Of a stretch of DNA of 64,000 nt, positions 1-11,980 are shown piece after piece; the first letter of the stretch is position 1; each line of letters opens with the position of its first letter. The position numbers and the translations under genes are program-made. This stretch comes from Calonectria ilicicola (Eukaryota; Ascomycota; Sordariomycetes; Hypocreales; Nectriaceae). The notes under the pieces were generated by a model. That model saw only the letters and a list, made by a program, of their open reading frames with translations. It was not told the origin of the DNA and did no database searches. The DNA lies in contig CP085825.1 in assembly GCA_020809705.1 (NCBI GenBank), forward strand, positions 496,001-560,000, read 5' to 3'.

Positions 1-4
1 AACA

Positions 5-535
5 ATGGTCGCCCTCACTTTCCGCAAAGCTACATCGGCCGATGCCCCCGCCGTCCGCGCCCTCGTCCTCTCAGCATACCGGGGCGAGTCGAGCCGCGCA
101 GGCTGGACCACTGAAGCTGATCTCGTGGCCGACGAGCGCATCGACGTCGAGGGCGTCATTGCCAAAATCACCGAGCCCGACGGCCGCATCTTGATGGCCC
201 ACGACCCGGAGGGCGGCCTCGTCGCCTGCTGCGAGCTGCTCCGCCGCGACACAAACGGCGCCTACTTCGGCCTCTTCGCCGTCGACCCCACCCGCCAGGC
301 CGGCGGTATTGGGCGCCGTGCCCTCGAGCGCGCCGAGGCCTTTGCGAAGGAGGAATGGGGCGTGACCCAGATGGAGATGCAAGTCATCTGGGCCCGCGAG
401 GAGCTGATCGCCTGGTACATCCGTCGCGGATACCGCAAGACAGACAAGACGCTCGAGTTCCCCTACGCCCATCTCGTCAACGGCAAGGCGTTGCGCGATG
501 ACCTCTATTTCGTCGTTTTGGAAAAGGATATTTGA
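5..535 (+). CDS. GNAT-family N-acetyltransferase
   Basis: Single-exon frame of 176 residues. It reads as a compact GNAT acetyltransferase: the acetyl-CoA pyrophosphate-binding loop is visible as QAGGIGRRALERAE (about residues 98-111), preceded by the beta strand YFGLFAVDP and followed by the C-terminal WYIRRGYRKT stretch typical of the fold. These proteins move an acetyl group from acetyl-CoA to an amine; the substrate cannot be told from sequence. The ATG is only four bases from the window edge, so an upstream exon or different start cannot be excluded, although 176 residues is a normal length for a one-domain GNAT. It is followed after 253 bases by the 3' end of methylcitrate synthase on the opposite strand. 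Confidence 0.85.
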   Translation: MVALTFRKATSADAPAVRALVLSAYRGESSRAGWTTEADLVADERIDVEGVIAKITEPDGRILMAHDPEGGLVACCELLRRDTNGAYFGLFAVDPTRQAGGIGRRALERAEAFAKEEWGVTQMEMQVIWAREELIAWYIRRGYRKTDKTLEFPYAHLVNGKALRDDLYFVVLEKDI

Positions 536-788
536 GCTTGGAGTACGGGATTGATGTTGCAACGACACATTACACACATGGCATAGCGAAAGACGGGCGA
601 AACCCGATGGGGCGTTTGGGAAATTTATTAAAAGGGACATTTTTGGCATTTTCAGGAAGTATCAAGTAGATTTTATTCATGGTTCAAGTCATACATGGGC
701 CATCCTAGCCATGCGCGAACCGATATATACAGATTTAGACAATGCCCACATAAAGACGTTACGCTTTCATTTTCATTCAATTCCTCGT

Positions 789-2323
789 TTATTTGCCCTC
801 AACCTCCTTGAGGATACCAGCAAGGTTGATGCTCTTGGGTCGCTCAATGGGAAGACCCAGGGCGCGGTCCCAGATCAACTGGGCCAGAGGGCCGAGACCT
901 CGGGACACACCAAAGGTGGCGGTGTAGTAGAGGGTCTCGTGGAAACCGTAGTGGTGGAAGAGGACACCAGAGCTGCTGTCGACATTGGGGTAGGGGTTCT
1001 TGGTCTTGCCGTGCTTCTTGAGCACCTCGGGGGCAATTCTGCTGTTCTTCTCGACGAGCTGGAAGACGGGGTCCTGGGCAATCTCAGGTCGGGCGGCAGC
1101 GTAGTCCATCAAAGCCTCGAATCGGGGGTCAGGCTTGCGGAGAACGGCGTGGCCGTAGCCGGGAACAACACGGCCAGAGTTGAGAGTGGACCAGAGGTAG
1201 TCGTTGACATCCTGGTCAGTGTATGTGGAGGGGATAGCATCCTTCATCTGGATAATCCATCGGAGCACCTCCTGGGCGGCAAGACTGAAGAAGCATTAGC
1301 AATTGATGTACAAAAAGTTCTCAATTGAGTTTAACATACCCGTGAAGAGGTCCAGCAAGACCCTGGAGGCCTGCACTGTAGGAAAGGAAGGGGTCGCTCA
1401 GGGCGCTACCAACGAGGTGAGTGGCGTGGGCAGAGACGTTGCCACCCTCGTGATCACCGTGGAGAGCGAGGTAGAGACGGAGGAGGTCCTGGAAGTTCTC
1501 GTTCTGCTTGCCTCCCTTGCCGAGCATGGCGGCAAAGTTGTAAGACCAATCCTGCTCGAGGTCGACCTCAGCGGGGAGAGCACCGCCGCCCTTGTAGGCG
1601 TTCTGGTAGATCTTGGCGGCAATGGTGGGGAGCTTGGCGAGCAGCGAGATGCAGTCGTCAAAGGTGGGCTCCCAGTAGTCGGCCTTGTTGAGGCCCTGCT
1701 CGTAGGCCTTGGCAAACTTGGACTCGTAGTTGAGGGCTGACACGGCCATGGCGAACTGGGTCATGGGGTGGAGGTCCTTGGGGAAGTCGTCAAGCATCTT
1801 GGAGACGAAGGCGGGGATCTGGGCCTGCTCGGCGAGCTGGCGGGAGAAGACGCGGATCTGGTTGGTGGAGGGGACTTTGCCGGTGAGGAGCAGCCAGAAC
1901 ATGGCCTCGGGAAGCATCTCGGTGCCGGACTTGCCCTTGGGGAGCTCCTTTTGGCAGTCCTTGATGGTGCGGCCGTGGAAGCGGATACCCTCGTTGGCGT
2001 CGAGGACGGAACCTTCCCAGACCATGGCCTTGAGGCCACGCATGCCACCGAGTGTGTTCTCAACCTTGATCTCGCCAATTGTCTTGTTGGCGTGGGCCTT
2101 GACCTTCTTCAGGAGCTCTCGCTTGGCGGGGATGGCCTCCTTGAGGGTGGTCTTGAGATCGGGCTCGGCGGTGGCATAGCTGCGGGCGCCGGAGAGGGCG
2201 GCGCGAGTGAAGGGCTGCGTGAGGGGGAACCGCGTGTTAGCTTTGCATTGAATATCACGACTGGCTGGTTGGTGTTGGACATACCTTGAAAGCCCGAGTG
2301 GACGTTCTAAAGTTGAGAGCCAT
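789..2323 (-). CDS. mcsA: 2-methylcitrate synthase, mitochondrial
   Basis: Three exons, complement of 2285-2323, 1340-2214 and 789-1284, give 469 residues. Introns have GTAT donors, CTAAC or CTAAT branch points and CAG acceptors, and the phases join correctly. The protein has a short basic presequence (MALNFRTSTRAFK) suggesting mitochondrial import, then a full citrate-synthase fold. The catalytic triad is visible: His304 in GPLHG, His350 in VVPGYGHAVLRKPDPR and Asp407 in PNVDSSSG. Stretches such as SGTEMLPEAMFWLLLTG and the ending LPIERPKSIN match remembered fungal methylcitrate synthases (McsA) better than the housekeeping citrate synthase. The enzyme condenses propionyl-CoA with oxaloacetate, the first step of the methylcitrate cycle that removes toxic propionyl-CoA from odd-chain fatty acids, valine, isoleucine and methionine. 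Divergent from methylisocitrate lyase, which supports the call. Confidence 0.93.
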
Positions 2324-3618
2324 TGTGACGATGCGGGGTGAGATGGAGGGGGAATTCGGAGAGAGAGAGAGAGCAGAAAGAGGGAAACTAGAAAAATAAA
2401 AATAAGCCCAGCTCAGCAAACAATGACGGCAAAGCTGGAACACACAATGTAGCCGCGGCTTTCAGTATAAGCCAAACCCGTGGGGTCTCGATCCAATTCT
2501 GGGGTAATTGAGCCGAGCAGCGAATGGCGGGAGAGCGAAGTACGGGCAATGGGGCGATTGCGGGCACGGGCTTGGTTCCTTGCGGGGTCCGGGTATGGCT
2601 AGGTGCGATTTGGACAAAGGTGAAGCCGGTGGTGACGTCGATTTCACACAATCGTGAGCAATTCAGACGGGAATTGGTTTACTCCCAAGATGCAGGATTT
2701 AGAGATGATCGACAGGAGATGGTGATTGGAGAGTGAAGAATAAAAGTAAGAAGAAAGAGGAGAGAGAAAGACGAGCAAAAGATGCACACCCTCCTCCGCC
2801 ATTGGCCCCTTTTAGCCTAGGTGAACGAAAGCAGCATCCTCAACGGCTGCTCCCCCTCTTTCTGCGCTGCAACTGTACACGCCCACGCCCACGCATTCCG
2901 TGTACAGCATCGGACGACGGGACACGCCACGTCTATCCTATCACATCTCGCAGCGCTCGTCACAACCGAGGGAAACCGCAGAGACCCGGCTCTTGGCCCA
3001 ACTCAAGCCTCCTCCAGCCAAGGTCTAACCACAATCTCCAACCAGCAACAGCCGCTGCCGCCCCACCATTGGCCAATCCCGTCGGCAACACTTAACCGCC
3101 AATTGCCAAGGTACATGGAGCATTGAGCAAAACAGCGCTCAACAAGCAAAGAAAAAGTGCTTGGGGGGCAGTGAAATGCGCAGTGAGATGCTGCGGTGCA
3201 GGTAGGTAGGTACCTGGCGTTGTTGCGTTGGCTCCGCAGACGGACCCAGCTTCGGCCATGCAGAGGCCCGTCTTTCATTCGCTTCAAAAACCCGGTGTCG
3301 CATCCTTTCCCGCTCTCGCAACCCTCGACCCACGATTTGCCCCCCGGGCACTGCGCATCGCCCCCGGCAATGGCTCGGTTGTACCTAATTAGTGGGTAGC
3401 TTAGGTACATGGCCGCAGAGGACGCCACTATCCACCCGCCCCAGGAAGCTCAAGCCCACAGCCGTCATTATTCATCAGCCGAGATGCATTAGTATTCCCA
3501 GCAGCCTCATCGCACATGTAATTCTCTCCCACAAACCCCGTCGCATCTTCTCACATGCATACGTCTGTCGCACGAGCTCCGTTCTGAAAGCCGTGCAATC
3601 CCAAAACAGTTTCCAATC
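2324..3618. promoter_or_regulatory. Shared divergent promoter region of mcsA and mclA
   Basis: About 1.3 kb separates the two start codons of the methylcitrate synthase (minus) and methylisocitrate lyase (plus). Short open frames here show no recognisable domain. It contains CCAAT motifs in both orientations, including the overlapping palindrome ATTGGCCAAT at 3068-3077, and CT/AG-rich tracts near the mcsA start. A CCAAT pair would suit the fungal HAP complex; actual binding is inference. Confidence 0.5.
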
Positions 3619-5490
3619 ATGCAGAGAATCGTCGCAAGAGCTGCTCCCCGGCGCATTCTGCTCTCCGCCGCTTCCAAGCCTCGCCCAGCTTCCGCAGCAG
3701 CGCCGTTGCTCGCCCTCCGCACACTCTCCACCACCTCAGTCCGCGCCATGCCCGCAAAGTCGCTGTCGGCGGCCACTCCCGCCGACGCCTTCCAGCTTCT
3801 CTCCGAATCCCAGAAGCCCGGCGCCGCTGAGGATGCTCTCTACGAGGCCAATGTCAAGGAGATTGAAGCTTGGTGGGCTACCCCGCGATATGCCGGCATC
3901 AAGCGCCCTTACAGCGCCGCCGACGTTGCCTCGAAGCGAGGCACCCAGAGAACCCAATATCCCAGCTCCGTCATGGCCCAGAAGCTCTTTAACTTCATTG
4001 AAGAGCGCGCAGCCAATGGCGAGCCAATTCACACCAGTTTGTCTCTCTGAAACCCCCATCATGACACCTCGGATCGACTAACACAACCGTCTACAGTGGG
4101 CGCCATCGACCCCGTCCAGATGACCCAGCAAGCTCCCAACCAGGAGGTCCTCTACATTTCCGGCTGGGCCTGCTCCTCCCTCCTCACCACTACCAACGAA
4201 GTCTCACCCGATTTTGGCGATTACCCATACAACACGGTCCCCAACCAGGTCCAGCGCCTGTCCAAGGCCCAGTCCATGCACGACCGCAAACAATGGGATC
4301 TCCGCCGCAAGATGAGCCCCGAGGAGCGAGCCAAGACCCCTTATGTCGACTACCTGCGACCTATTGTCGCCGACGGTGATACTGGTCATGGTGGTCTCTC
4401 TGCCGTCCTCAAGCTGGCCAAGCTCTTTGCCGAAAATGGCGCCGCTGCGGTTCACTTTGAGGACCAGCTGCACGGTGGTAAGAAGTGCGGCCATCTCGCT
4501 GGCAAGGTACTTGTCCCCATTGGCGAGCACATCAACCGACTCAATGCCGCCCGTTTCCAGTGGGATGTCATGGGCTGCGAGAACCTCGTCATTGCCCGCA
4601 CTGACTCCGAATCTGGCAAGCTCCTGTCCTCGGCCATTGACGTCCGTGACCACGAGTTCATCCTGGGTGTGGCTGACCCCTCAATTGAGCCTCTCTCAGA
4701 GACTATCCAGTCCATGGAAGCCAAGGGCGCCGTAGGTGCCGAGATTGATGCCTTCGAGGCCAACTGGGTCAAGTCCACCAAGCTCGTCACCTTTGACGAG
4801 GCCGCCGTCGCTCACATGCAGAACGAGGGCGTTGACCAGGCCAAGATTGACGAGTACCTCGCCGCTACCGCCAAGGACCGCGACATGGGCATCTCCCAGC
4901 GCCGCAACCTCGCCTCCAAGTACACAAAATCCCCCGTATACTTTAGCTGGGACGTACCCCGCACCCGCGAGGGCTTCTACCACTACCGTGCTGGCATGGA
5001 GGCTGCCACCAAGCGTGCGCTAGCCTTTGGCCCCTTTGCCGATCTCCTCTGGGTCGAGACAGGCGACCCCAACGTTGACGTTTGCGTTAAACTGGGCCGC
5101 GCCGTCCGCGAGGTGTACCCCGGAAAGAACCTGGTGTACAACCTGTCCCCATCCTTCAACTGGATGGCCCACGGCTTCACGGACGAGACCCTCAAGTCCT
5201 TCATCTGGGATATTGCCAAGGAGGGCTTCGTCCTGCAGCTCATCTCCCTGGCTGGTCTTCACTCCAACGCCACCATTACCACAGAGTTGTCTCGTGCCTT
5301 CAAGGAAGACGGCATGAAGGCCTACGTCGACCTGGTGCAGCGCCCCGAGAAGGAGCTCGGATGCGAGGTCCTCACACACCAGAAGTGGAGCGGTGCCAGC
5401 TACATCGACGGCATCCTGGGTGCTATCCAGAGCGGAAGCTCCAGCAGCAAGAGTATGGGTGAGGGTAACACAGAGGGACAGTTCAACTAG
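3619..5490 (+). CDS. mclA: 2-methylisocitrate lyase, mitochondrial
   Basis: Two exons, 3619-4036 and 4097-5490, give 603 residues; the intron has a GTTTGT donor and CTACAG acceptor and restores ATG GGC at the junction. The first 45 or so residues are rich in Arg, Ala and Ser with no acidic residue ([19 protein letters not shown]), a typical mitochondrial presequence. The rest is an isocitrate-lyase-superfamily TIM barrel: [10 protein letters not shown] binds metal and substrate, and [12 protein letters not shown] carries the catalytic cysteine at about residue 270. The presequence, the absence of a peroxisomal C-terminal signal (it ends EGQFN) and the HGG preceding KKCGH separate it from the glyoxylate-cycle isocitrate lyase. 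The enzyme cleaves 2-methylisocitrate to succinate and pyruvate, the last step of the methylcitrate cycle begun by the divergent neighbour mcsA. Confidence 0.93.
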
Positions 5491-5816
5491 CTTGAATACG
5501 AGTAAAGTTGCTTACGAGTTGAGGTAAAAATGGAAATGTTGACGAAAAGCATGGGTCGGAGTTGGGGCATTTAGCTTTTGTAAATTATTTGAATATCAAG
5601 AACTTGACTACTTGAAGCCATTCATCATACATCTTGCCGTGCTTGTGGATCCATGTCCATGTGGCAATTGTCGGCCCAGACTCATAGTGTTCCTCATTGA
5701 CACATCATCCCATTTGTTTCCCCGCTGTATACTTATACACAGCTACCAGAGCTATCAGTTCCAAAACGCCATCCACTATTCACACATCACATTAATCCCG
5801 TAGCACACCCAATGAT
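5491..5816. other. Convergent intergenic region
   Basis: Tail-to-tail spacer of 326 bases between methylisocitrate lyase and the short-chain dehydrogenase. It is moderately AT-rich and presumably holds both 3' UTRs. I see no gene or repeat in it. Confidence 0.5.
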
Positions 5817-6817
5817 TTACTGGAGAGAGTCCTTGAGGGCGTTGTTGGTAGGGGGAGGGGCAGCAGGGCCCTCGGGGGTGACATAGGCCTTGGTCATGCC
5901 ACCATCAACGGCAAAGTCGTGACCGTTAACAAAGCTGGACTCGTCGCTGGCCAGGAAGACAACGGCGTGGGCCTGCTCAACGGCCTCACCGAAGCGGCCC
6001 ATGGGGAAGTGAACCTCACGGCGGAAGCGCTTCTCCTTGTCATCACCGAGCCAGTCCTGGAGAAGAGGGGTGTTGAGGGGAGCAGGGCAGAGGTTGTTGA
6101 ATCGGTATCCCTCACGGGCGTGGACCATGGCAAGCTCACGGGTGAGAGCCAGGACAGCACCCTTGGAGGCAGTGTAGGCGAGCTGGGGAGTGGCAGCACC
6201 GACGAGGGCAACGACGGAGGCGGTGTTGATGATGGAAGCCTTGGTCTTCTTGTTGCGGCGGAGGGACAGGACGGCGTGCTTGCAGCCGTACCAGACACCC
6301 TTGACGTTGATGTTCTGGGTCAAGTCCCAGATCTCCTCGGGGGTGTTGACGGCATCGTCGTCCTTGGCGTGCATGATGCCAGCGTTGTTGAACAGAACAT
6401 CAACACCACCCCAGGCGTCAACAGCCTCAATCATGCCCTGGACCTCGGCCTCCTTGGAGACATCGACCTTCTATAAAGCGAACAAATGTTAGAAGCTGTA
6501 TCGGGTAGCGATGGAGCCGTATAGTGGGGCAACGAACCAAGATCTCGACGCGGGGGGCGTTGGGGACGAGCTGCTTGACCTTGGCCAGGGCCTTCTCAAG
6601 AGCGGGCTGGGAGATGTCGGACATGAGGACAGAGGCACCCTCCTTGGCGAAGAGGATGGAGGTCTCAAGACCAATGCCACTATACAAGAAGTCGACATGT
6701 TAGCTAGGTCTGAAGCTCTAAAGAGACACAATGACAATGACAATGTCAAGGGCAAAGAAAAACGTACCCAGCGGCACCGGTGATGATGGCGTTCTTTCCA
6801 GCAAGACGTCCAGACAT
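5817..6817 (-). CDS. Short-chain dehydrogenase/reductase (classical SDR)
   Basis: Three exons, complement of 6768-6817, 6538-6679 and 5817-6470, give 281 residues. All splice phases join, and the first intron sits inside the glycine-rich nucleotide motif, which reads TGAAGGIG only after splicing. Other SDR landmarks are NNAGIM, the catalytic Ser in NTASV and YxxxK at about Tyr163/Lys167 (AYTASKGA), then the conserved PLNTPLL and FVNGHDFAVDGG of the C-terminal half. It is a soluble NAD(P)-dependent oxidoreductase of the classical type; the substrate is not predictable. A proline-rich tail (EGPAAPPPTNN) extends past the usual end. It lies tail-to-tail with mclA, and a role in the same carbon metabolism is possible but unsupported. 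Confidence 0.9.
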
Positions 6818-9292
6818 ATTGAATAATGTGTGAGATGGAGGCTGATTGGATCTGAGATTTGAATCTGAGATTGAATCAAGATATGATGTGGCAATTGAAG
6901 AACCGACCGGCAGTGGACAGATGAGGGCCAACTTTTTATGCTTGGCCGGTGTTATGACAACAAGGAGGGGGAGGGGGAGGGGAAGCGCTTATCGTGAGAG
7001 CTCCGATAAGAGCAAAGCAACGACTGAGGTGGGACGCAAGGTCACGGGAGGAGACATGGAAACACTACCGGTCCGTGATGAGTCAAGGAAACTCGAGCGG
7101 CCCAACCGTTTGGCTTGATTCGCCGTGGTTTCCGACAACGGCGGCGGTGCGAGTGGGCATCGAGCGCGGCTGCGGCTACAGCTTGCACCAGCCATCCATC
7201 GTCTTCAACCTCAATCTGTTCGAATCTTGGGCTTCGCATCGCATCTCTCTCTCTCCGTCTCTCTCTAGCTGGATAGCCCATCCATCCGCCCCAACGCGGC
7301 TAGCAGTTGGCCGACAAAACAACCATGAAGCCTGGGGTGGAATTTAGCGGCCGGAAGCTTATCAAACAAGCACCCCGCGGCCCGCCCAGACAGCTCTCAT
7401 CTCGGTGCGCGGTAGCGGCTGGCATGGAGAGCCCGGCCTTGGGCTGGGGGGAAGCACGGCAATTCGGTATCGAATGAGAAAAGCGCCGGCGGTGGGGGGG
7501 CCAGGGCGGGGAACCAGGCCCTTGGGAGCAGCGGGATGGCGTCGGCAGTGGCCGTCATGAACAGAGTGCGTGCGTGCCATGCCTGGTGAAAGATGCACAC
7601 CTTGGGCCAAATCCCGTCTTGGAATTGCGAGCATGCCCTGCTGCTTGCTGCCGGGGACATGGAGCGCAATGAGCCTCAGGGTCCAGATGGTTGCAACCCT
7701 ATTCGGATGTCGGCGATGTCGGCCCGGCAGAGGGTGTGTTCGCGCGCCCAAATTTCTGGAGATGGATGGCCATGCGGGACTGAGCCGTCCCGCAAAGCAA
7801 GGACCTGAGCAGCGCGGCTACTTACATCGTGGGTTGCACTGGTGCGGGACGGGCGCCCATGCAGCCATCTCGCAACGGCAACCTCAGCACAACAGAACAT
7901 CCAGAGAGCGTGCGACCATCCCATTGGAGACCCCTTTTTTTTTGGCGGCTCAACCTGATGTGCGCATGCCTGTCCACATCGGGAAATCCTGTTCTGCAAG
8001 ATCCGGGGGAAGGGCAAAGCTCAGGCCAGGGGATCCTCAGCGCGGGTACGAAGCCAAGATGGCGGGTGCGCGGGGGGGTTGCACATGGGCCAGAGATCAG
8101 CAAAAAGGGCTGGACGGCGCTGGCGGCAATGACGTGGGTGGTGTTGGTCGTCGTTGCCATGACTGCCTTGTCGAATCCAGCATGAGCGCGCGGCAAAGGT
8201 GCAGAGGCGAGGCGGCGCATCGCCATGGAGAATCAAATGCTGTCATGATGGCCGGGCTGGTGTTGGCGAAGCCCTGCAATCTCGTCATGATGTCTCTGGA
8301 CACCTTGATTAGGGATGCTGATTTTCGCTATCATCCTGATATGACGAGCACGTGAGAGGTGTATCCTGCGCGCGTGCCGTTATTCTCGTCCATGATAGCT
8401 TATCTCGACCCAGGCAGGCCGACGACTTGGACACAACCCATGCATCGTTGCCGTCATATCCAGAATATCATGGCATTCTACACCTCCTCTTTCGCCTCTC
8501 CATCTCTCTCTCACTCTCTCCGCCGCGGCTCCCTCTTAGACACATCTTCGTTACAAATGCGCAAAATGCCCCTCCCCCCTTGCCTTCCCTTCCCCAGAGC
8601 CGCGATACGAAATCCCATGGGCGGGTAGCGGACCGTTTTTCCCATGCTCGCAAATCCCAACATCACATCCATGCCTCCCCCGCGCTCACCCCAAAGTCAA
8701 TCGATTTGCGCTAAAAGCTCGAGGGTACGTCACCGAAGCCTTATCGCCGGCAAAATGAGCTGGGGCTTATCGTAGCCGCGCTGCTCCAAGCTCGTCCGTG
8801 TCGCCGCCCGGCCCCTCCGCCCGCCGCGCGCTCCCACGCCCACATCACAAGACACGCCCCTCCCCGTCCCCCTCTACCGCTTTCTGCTCACCTCCCTTGT
8901 GCTGTTATCGTCCTCGGCCGGGGCGAGTAGTAGTAGTCCTCTCCACCTCGACCGCCCGCTGCGTGGATTTGGCGCTCAGTCTCCATCTGTTTCATGCATC
9001 TCAAACTAATCCATGAGCTAGTTCCCCACACCGCACGGCTTGCGACTCCGCTCCAAGAGACAGCTCCGAGGCTCCAACCCGGCGACCAGCCATTTACTCA
9101 CTGTTCACCTGCGCCGTTAGTTGCCGGTCGCATTATCATCCGTTGCGTTTTTAAACTCTAGCTTTGGGTCTCGTTTTTGTCCTTCTGACCTCTGTTCTCT
9201 TCCCGTCTTCCTTCCTCTTCATCATCCTGTCTCCCTCTCTCCTCCCTCACATCCGCCTGTGTCAGAGCTTCAAAGCGCTCTTCTGCTCGATA
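6818..9292. promoter_or_regulatory. Long divergent intergenic region
   Basis: About 2.5 kb between the divergent starts of the SDR and the glutamine-synthetase-like gene. Open frames in it are GC-rich, lack domains and overlap each other on both strands. A pyrimidine-rich stretch at about 9170-9290 precedes the glutamine-synthetase-like start, as is common in fungal core promoters and leaders. I see no convincing gene. Confidence 0.45.
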
Positions 9293-10893
9293 ATGGCCTC
9301 CTCCTCCATCCCCGACGGTCCTGTGACCGTCGAGAACCTCGCTACCGTTCTCCAGAACGATAACATGGTCAAAGTTGGCGGTGTTGACGTTGATGGCATT
9401 TTGCGCGGCAAGCTCGTCTCCAAGAAGAAGTTCCTCTCCATCGCAAAGGCTGGCTTCGGCTTCTGCTCTGTAATCTTCGGCTGGGACATGCACGACCAGA
9501 CGTACATTCGCGAGCTCAAAATCTCAAACGCAGAGAACGGTTATCATGACCTTCTCGCTATTCCTGACCTCTCTTCTTTCCGGCGCATTCCCTGGGAGGA
9601 CAATGTGCCCTTCTTCCTGGTCGATTTCCTCGACCCCGACACTAACAAGCCCATCTGCGCATGCCCCCGCGGCCTAATCAAGACGCAGCTCGCAAAGCTC
9701 AAGGAGCACGGCTACGACGCAATGGCCGGTGGTGAGTCCAAATGCTTATTCTTCCAGCCAGCAATTGATCTTCTAACGCGCTCCGTCTTATTCCAGCCGA
9801 GTACGAATTCTTCCAGTTCCGAACACCCGACGAATCCACCTCTTCCCCCGCCGCCTACCTACAACAGAACCCTCCCCACCAGCTCCCCGCCCTCACTGAA
9901 GGCATGTTTGGCTACTCTCTTACACGCCCCGTCCACAACCAAGAGTACTACTATGACGTCTTCAACACGTGCGCAAAATTCGACTGCGACATTGAGGGCT
10001 GGCACACCGAGTCCGGCCCCGGTGTCTTCGAGGCCGCGCTCGAGTTTGGCGAGATTGCGCAAATGGCAGACCGCGCCTCTCTGTTCAAGTACGTAGTCAA
10101 GAGCGTCAGCACAAAGTACGGCATCACCCCCTGCTTCATGGCCAAGCCCAAGCAGGGCCTGCCCGGAAACAGCGGCCACATGCACGTGTCGCTGGTGGAC
10201 AAGGACGGCAAGAATCTCTTTGCGCGCGAGACGCTCGACGAAAACGCCAAGTGGAAGGACATTGCCGGGCTTTCAGACATTGGCCGACACTTCCTTGCCG
10301 GTATTCTCGTGGGCCTGCCAGATGTGATGCCCCTCCTCGCCCCCACAATCAACTCCTACAAGCGACTCGTCGAGAACTTCTGGGCGCCCGTCACGGTGTC
10401 GTGGGGTCTCGAGCACCGCGCTGCATCCGTCCGACTGATTACGCCGCCCACGGCCAAGCCGTCGGCCACGCGCTTCGAGGTCCGCGTGCCCGGAGCCGAC
10501 ACCAATGCGCACTTTGTCCTTGCCGCCATTCTCGGCCTCGGCTGGCGCGGTGTGGAGAAGAAGCTCGAGATCCCCTGCGCGCCTTTGGCCATGGGCCAGG
10601 ACGTCGGTGGCGACGCCGACAAGGGTGAGCGCCTGGCCAAGAGCCTGAAGGAGGCGACTGCGCGCTTCATGGCCAAGGACAGCATTGCGCGAGAGGTGTT
10701 TGGCGACGACTTTGTAGAGCACTTTGGAGGAACCAGAGAGCACGAGGTGCGCTTGTATGACGAGGCTGTTACTGATTGGTAAGTCATTGAAGACGAAGCA
10801 CCCTGCTGCGCGCCCCACCAAATTAAAAAAAAAAAACTCGGTATCTAACAATGACATTACAGGGAGATGAAGCGATACATTGAGACAGTTTAG
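9293..10893 (+). CDS. Glutamine synthetase-like ligase (GS type, FluG C-terminal-like)
   Basis: Three exons, 9293-9731, 9797-10778 and 10863-10893, give 483 residues; donors are GTGAGT and GTAAGT, and the last exon adds only EMKRYIETV and the stop. The N-terminal third is a GS beta-grasp domain (VGGVDVDGILRGKLVS). The catalytic domain shows AEYEFF and ESGPGVFEAAL for metal-binding glutamates, GNSGHMHVSL for the ATP/glutamate site and EHRAASVRLI for the substrate arginine region. The length matches single-domain GS-like proteins; the amidohydrolase half found in FluG is absent. It probably joins an amine or ammonia to a glutamate carboxyl using ATP, but it need not be the housekeeping glutamine synthetase, which is shorter (about 360 residues) in fungi. 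Exact substrate unknown. Confidence 0.88.
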
Positions 10894-11980
10894 ACGACGG
10901 TGCAGAGTATACCGCATAACTTTTACGAGTATTACATAGCGCACAGAGACAGCATGTTGTATATCATGGCAGTGATTGGTGTTGATGTGGAGGTGGGGCT
11001 GAAGATACCCTACGGTCCTCTTGTTTGCTTTTTTTTCCACACAAAGCTTCCAAGAGAGACTATGGTTTTGAGTATTGCTTCCCAGCATTTTGTTTTATAG
11101 GAGGTCCTCTTTTTTTTTTCCTATTTGTCTTTTCTTACCTTGTCATTTTTTACTCTTTTTTTTTTTTAGAACTTTGCCGGGCCCAAGTCAGAGCCCTGAT
11201 GGCATTGCTTCCCGGCATGTTAGCCCGAGTGCCAATTGTTGGCAAGGTTGACACTGATATACGGCCTATCACGACTTACTTGAATCTATGAAACAGATAC
11301 TTTCTACTTGCTATTTGCCCCAACGTGAACAGTTTCTAAATAAACTTCTGTGTAATGTGGTACGACATTCGTGTCACCAATCCAGCGCTGCAAATTGTGA
11401 TCGTTAGATTGACGAGCCATCATCTTTTCACGTGGGCGGGATTGCTGCGCGGAAGTACACTTCCGAGCACACGCCCCAATGTTGCCTTTGGTCAGGATAC
11501 AGTTGAATGCGGATGCGCCATGGTTTGGTTTTCATCTCAACTTGGACAAACACAGCTTTGAAACTTTTCCCCGTGTGCTAAAATTGGCTCTATTAGTGGC
11601 AGCCGTCCAGTGGCTTGACCAGTGGGTGACGCCATCGGTGTAAATGCTTGATCTGCGAGGCTAATTCTCACTTGCAGTAATTAGTCAACAACCAAGGCTT
11701 GCGCCGTAGGTTCGTCGACGTACTGGTGAGCATGCGAATTATTTATATGTAAGTGACCTTTCCATAATACAACCCCAACATATCCATGTTGCTTTTCTCC
11801 TTGGCTGAGAAACCTGTCCTTGCCCAAGTATATACGTCATATTACATCTCGAATTTTGTACAAGGCTGGTGGTTGGTTGTAGACGTTATCCAACCGACCT
11901 TTTAGTCCAAGCCTGACACTTGATTCTATTTTGTGTCAAGTGATTTTGTCGTGCTCATTTGGGTATATATTGGTTTGTAT
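10894..11980. other. Convergent intergenic region
   Basis: About 1.1 kb between the 3' ends of the glutamine-synthetase-like gene and the methyltransferase gene. It holds T-rich runs near 11110-11170 and no reading frame I can recognise. The first few hundred bases are probably the 3' UTR. Confidence 0.4.

Noticed and set aside
711..1328. 205-codon plus-strand frame opposite methylcitrate synthase
   Set aside because: Antisense shadow of a strongly conserved coding exon; repetitive Val/Leu/Gly composition.
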